From an uncultured Candidatus Saccharibacteria bacterium (lineage in GTDB: Bacteria > Patescibacteriota > Saccharimonadia > Saccharimonadales > Saccharimonadaceae), in assembly GCA_938049075.1 (NCBI GenBank), contig CALICZ010000143.1:1-5564 (forward strand): 5,564 bases of DNA, given 5' to 3'. Each line of letters begins with the position of its first letter. Position 1 is the stretch's first letter. The notes beneath the pieces were generated by a model. The model was not told the origin of the DNA. It was given only the letters and a program-made list of their open reading frames with translations, and did no database searches. The translations under genes and the position numbers were made by a program. Positions 5,376 to 5,564 of this stretch are shown one piece after another.

Positions 5376-5564
5376 CTAGCGGTACGAGCCAAAGCCGCGT
5401 GATTGCTGACCTTGGTTTGGTTGCATAAATCCTGGGCGGAAGCTTGGCTTCGTGGCTGGTTTACTATAGGCTGGTTGTGATTGTCGCGGCGTGTGTACTG
5501 TGTTATCACGCCGGCGGGCGTAGGTGGCAGTGCCTGGTCGTGATCCTGATGGGTCACGTGGCCC
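5376..5564 (-). CDS. C-terminal tail (62 aa) of a gene entering from the right edge; basic low-complexity protein
   Basis: Reading the minus strand from 5564, an open frame of 62 codons ends in TAG at 5378-5376. The peptide is rich in Arg, Gln, Pro, Ser, Gly and Thr, with almost no acidic residues and little hydrophobic content, and includes RPGTATYARRRD (9-20), RQSQPAYSKPATKPSFRPGF (27-46) and the end SRGFGSYR. This is a disordered, positively charged tail of a kind often found on RNA-binding proteins such as DEAD-box helicases, and also on some cell-envelope proteins. The conserved domain lies beyond the window, so no product can be named. The G+C-rich codon style matches murT and the Clp-like gene, and A+T-rich noncoding sequence begins right after the stop, supporting this frame. 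It converges with the Clp-like gene. Confidence 0.6.
   Translation of the reverse strand, partial: GPRDPSGSRPGTATYARRRDNTVHTPRQSQPAYSKPATKPSFRPGFMQPNQGQQSRGFGSYR

Noticed and set aside
5153..5557. Minus-strand open frame of 134 codons across the right-hand intergenic region
   Set aside because: It runs through the hairpin at 5177-5193 and into the Clp-like gene and has no recognisable domain. The alternative frame ending at 5376 fits the coding composition better.
1..5564. CRISPR array, tRNA or rRNA gene, insertion sequence, attachment site
   Set aside because: I found no regularly spaced repeats, no tRNA-like clover-leaf, no rRNA segments, no transposase frame and no flanking terminal repeats, including around the A+T-rich kinase operon.

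Overview
The window looks like a compact, gene-dense bacterial chromosome segment. The best guess is a Candidatus Saccharibacteria/Patescibacteria-type genome, a lineage assignment inferred from gene content and not proven. The clues are a MurT-type lipid II amidation ligase, a Clp-family AAA+ protein that replaces the normal N-terminal domain arrangement with membrane segments, a small tryptophan-rich membrane protein coupled to it, and start codons sitting only 7 nt downstream of -10 boxes. All reading frames use TAA or TAG stops, so the window gives no sign of UGA recoding.

Layout, left to right. (1) Positions 1-598, minus strand: the N-terminal half of MurT, running off the left edge. (2) Positions 599-687: an 89-bp divergent intergenic region with two extended -10 promoters, one per direction, each placed so that the transcript would start at or next to the start codon. 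(3) Positions 688-2256, plus strand: a two-gene operon that is visibly more A+T-rich than its surroundings. It encodes an unrecognised 229-aa protein and a 290-aa protein-kinase-fold phosphotransferase with all main catalytic residues. (4) Positions 2257-2359: a short spacer with a weak terminator-like hairpin, a small inverted repeat and a third -10 box 7 nt before an ATG. (5) Positions 2360-5178, plus strand: a coupled pair, a 125-aa membrane protein overlapping by 7 nt an 815-aa membrane-anchored two-ring ClpC/ClpB-like ATPase. (6) Positions 5179-5375: A+T-rich convergent intergenic DNA with a hairpin directly at the Clp-like stop codon. (7) Positions 5376-5564, minus strand: the last 62 codons of a gene with a basic, Q/P/S/R-rich tail.

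The most interesting part is the 2360-5178 module. The AAA+ protein clearly derives from the Clp/Hsp100 family, but it lacks the aromatic pore loops of both rings, has Asp-Asn instead of Asp-Glu in the first Walker B, and has no middle/UVR domain and no obvious ClpP-docking loop. Its second ATPase site looks intact. This reads as a membrane-tethered Clp-derived ATPase that has probably left the classical threading/ClpP role, working with the small membrane protein encoded just before it. The A+T-rich kinase pair is the second candidate for an undescribed two-component module. MurT (normally paired with GatD) amidates the peptidoglycan precursor and is probably functionally unrelated to these two modules.
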